Source of the DNA: Nevskia ramosa DSM 11499
Lineage (GTDB): Bacteria > Pseudomonadota > Gammaproteobacteria > Nevskiales > Nevskiaceae
Direction: 5' to 3'
Assembly (NCBI RefSeq): GCF_000420645.1
Contig: NZ_ATVI01000005.1
Coordinates: 124,001 to 188,000, forward strand
DNA length: 64,000 nt
Part shown: piece after piece, positions 63,794 to 64,000 of the stretch
How the letters are laid out: each line of letters opens with the position of its first letter
Position numbering within the stretch: the stretch's first letter is position 1
Program-made: the position numbers and the translations under genes
Notes under the pieces: model-generated
The model's database searches: none
Told to the model about the DNA's origin: nothing
Seen by the model: only the letters and a program-made list of their open reading frames with translations

Positions 63794-64000
63794 TTACTTC
63801 TTCTTCGCTGGGGCGGCCTTGGTGGCAGCCGCCGGTGCTGGCGCCTTGGCGGCAGCCTTGGCCTTGCCGACCGCGGCCGGCGTTGCGGCAGCAGCCTTGG
63901 CGGCGTCTTCAGCCAGTTCTTCTTCGGTCGGCAGACGCGGCAGATGCACGGCGGCGACCGAGATGTCGTTGCCACGCACCAGTTCGACGAACTGCACGCC
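63794..64000 (-). CDS. rplY: Ribosomal protein L25 (general stress CTC form), C-terminal part
   Basis: Only the last 67-69 codons are in the window; the 5' end lies to the right. The sequence VELVRGNDISVAAVHLPRLP is the end of the long (CTC-type) L25 domain. A Lys/Ala/Pro-rich tail ending PAKKK follows. The rplY-pth-ychF order supports the call. Confidence 0.85.
   Translation of the reverse strand, partial: GVQFVELVRGNDISVAAVHLPRLPTEEELAEDAAKAAAATPAAVGKAKAAAKAPAPAAATKAAPAKKK

Overview
The window is high-GC DNA from an anoxygenic phototrophic, flagellated gammaproteobacterium. The left third is one edge of a bacteriochlorophyll photosynthesis gene cluster. The rest is a flagellar/chemotaxis locus whose order (fliLMNOPQR-flhB, a GGDEF gene, flhA-flhF-flhG-fliA-cheYZA-motCD-cheW) resembles Xanthomonadales/Nevskiales relatives. 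That lineage guess is inferred from gene order and protein style, not from a marker gene. No tRNA, rRNA, CRISPR array, transposase or phage gene was seen.

Layout. (1) 1-6020, minus strand: bchF-bchN-bchB-bchH, with bchH running off the left edge. (2) 6338-16443, plus strand: an AerR/PpaA-type B12 antirepressor, the PpsR/CrtJ repressor, a tiny membrane peptide, bchG, a PucC/LhaA-family transporter, bchP, a small membrane protein, a second PpsR that lacks the DNA-binding domain, and a kinase-less bacteriophytochrome. (3) 16416-18610, minus strand: heme oxygenase, making the phytochrome's biliverdin, translationally coupled to a membrane-embedded alpha/beta hydrolase. (4) 18740-22213, plus strand: bchI, bchD and a conserved unknown. 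(5) 22402-44386: flagellar export and motor genes, flagellar regulators and a first chemotaxis system, interrupted by a multi-PAS GGDEF gene, a secreted repeat protein and a REP-like inverted repeat. (6) 44506-47237, minus strand: an accessory MerR/amidohydrolase/NTF2-like cassette, probably acquired. (7) 47604-58268: a second chemotaxis system (cheA, cheW, a soluble receptor with eight tandem PAS domains, cheR, cheD, cheB, a short receptor). (8) 58291-64000: a small methyltransferase/acyltransferase-like operon, a cupin, an EAL phosphodiesterase, and ychF-pth-rplY.

How it fits together. Pigment synthesis appears to be controlled by PpsR acting at paired operators of a variant form (TGTCA-N10-ACG and its reverse complement) in front of bchF/aerR and bchG, with a single copy in front of bchI. 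The antirepressor AerR, the phytochrome and the HTH-less PpsR paralogue would feed light information into this repression. Candidate RpoN promoters lie before fliL, flhA and the second cheA.

Most notable observations: the naturally HTH-less PpsR2 beside an R. palustris BphP1-like phytochrome; the consistent paired PpsR boxes; and the exact 8 x 366-bp PAS array in the soluble chemoreceptor.
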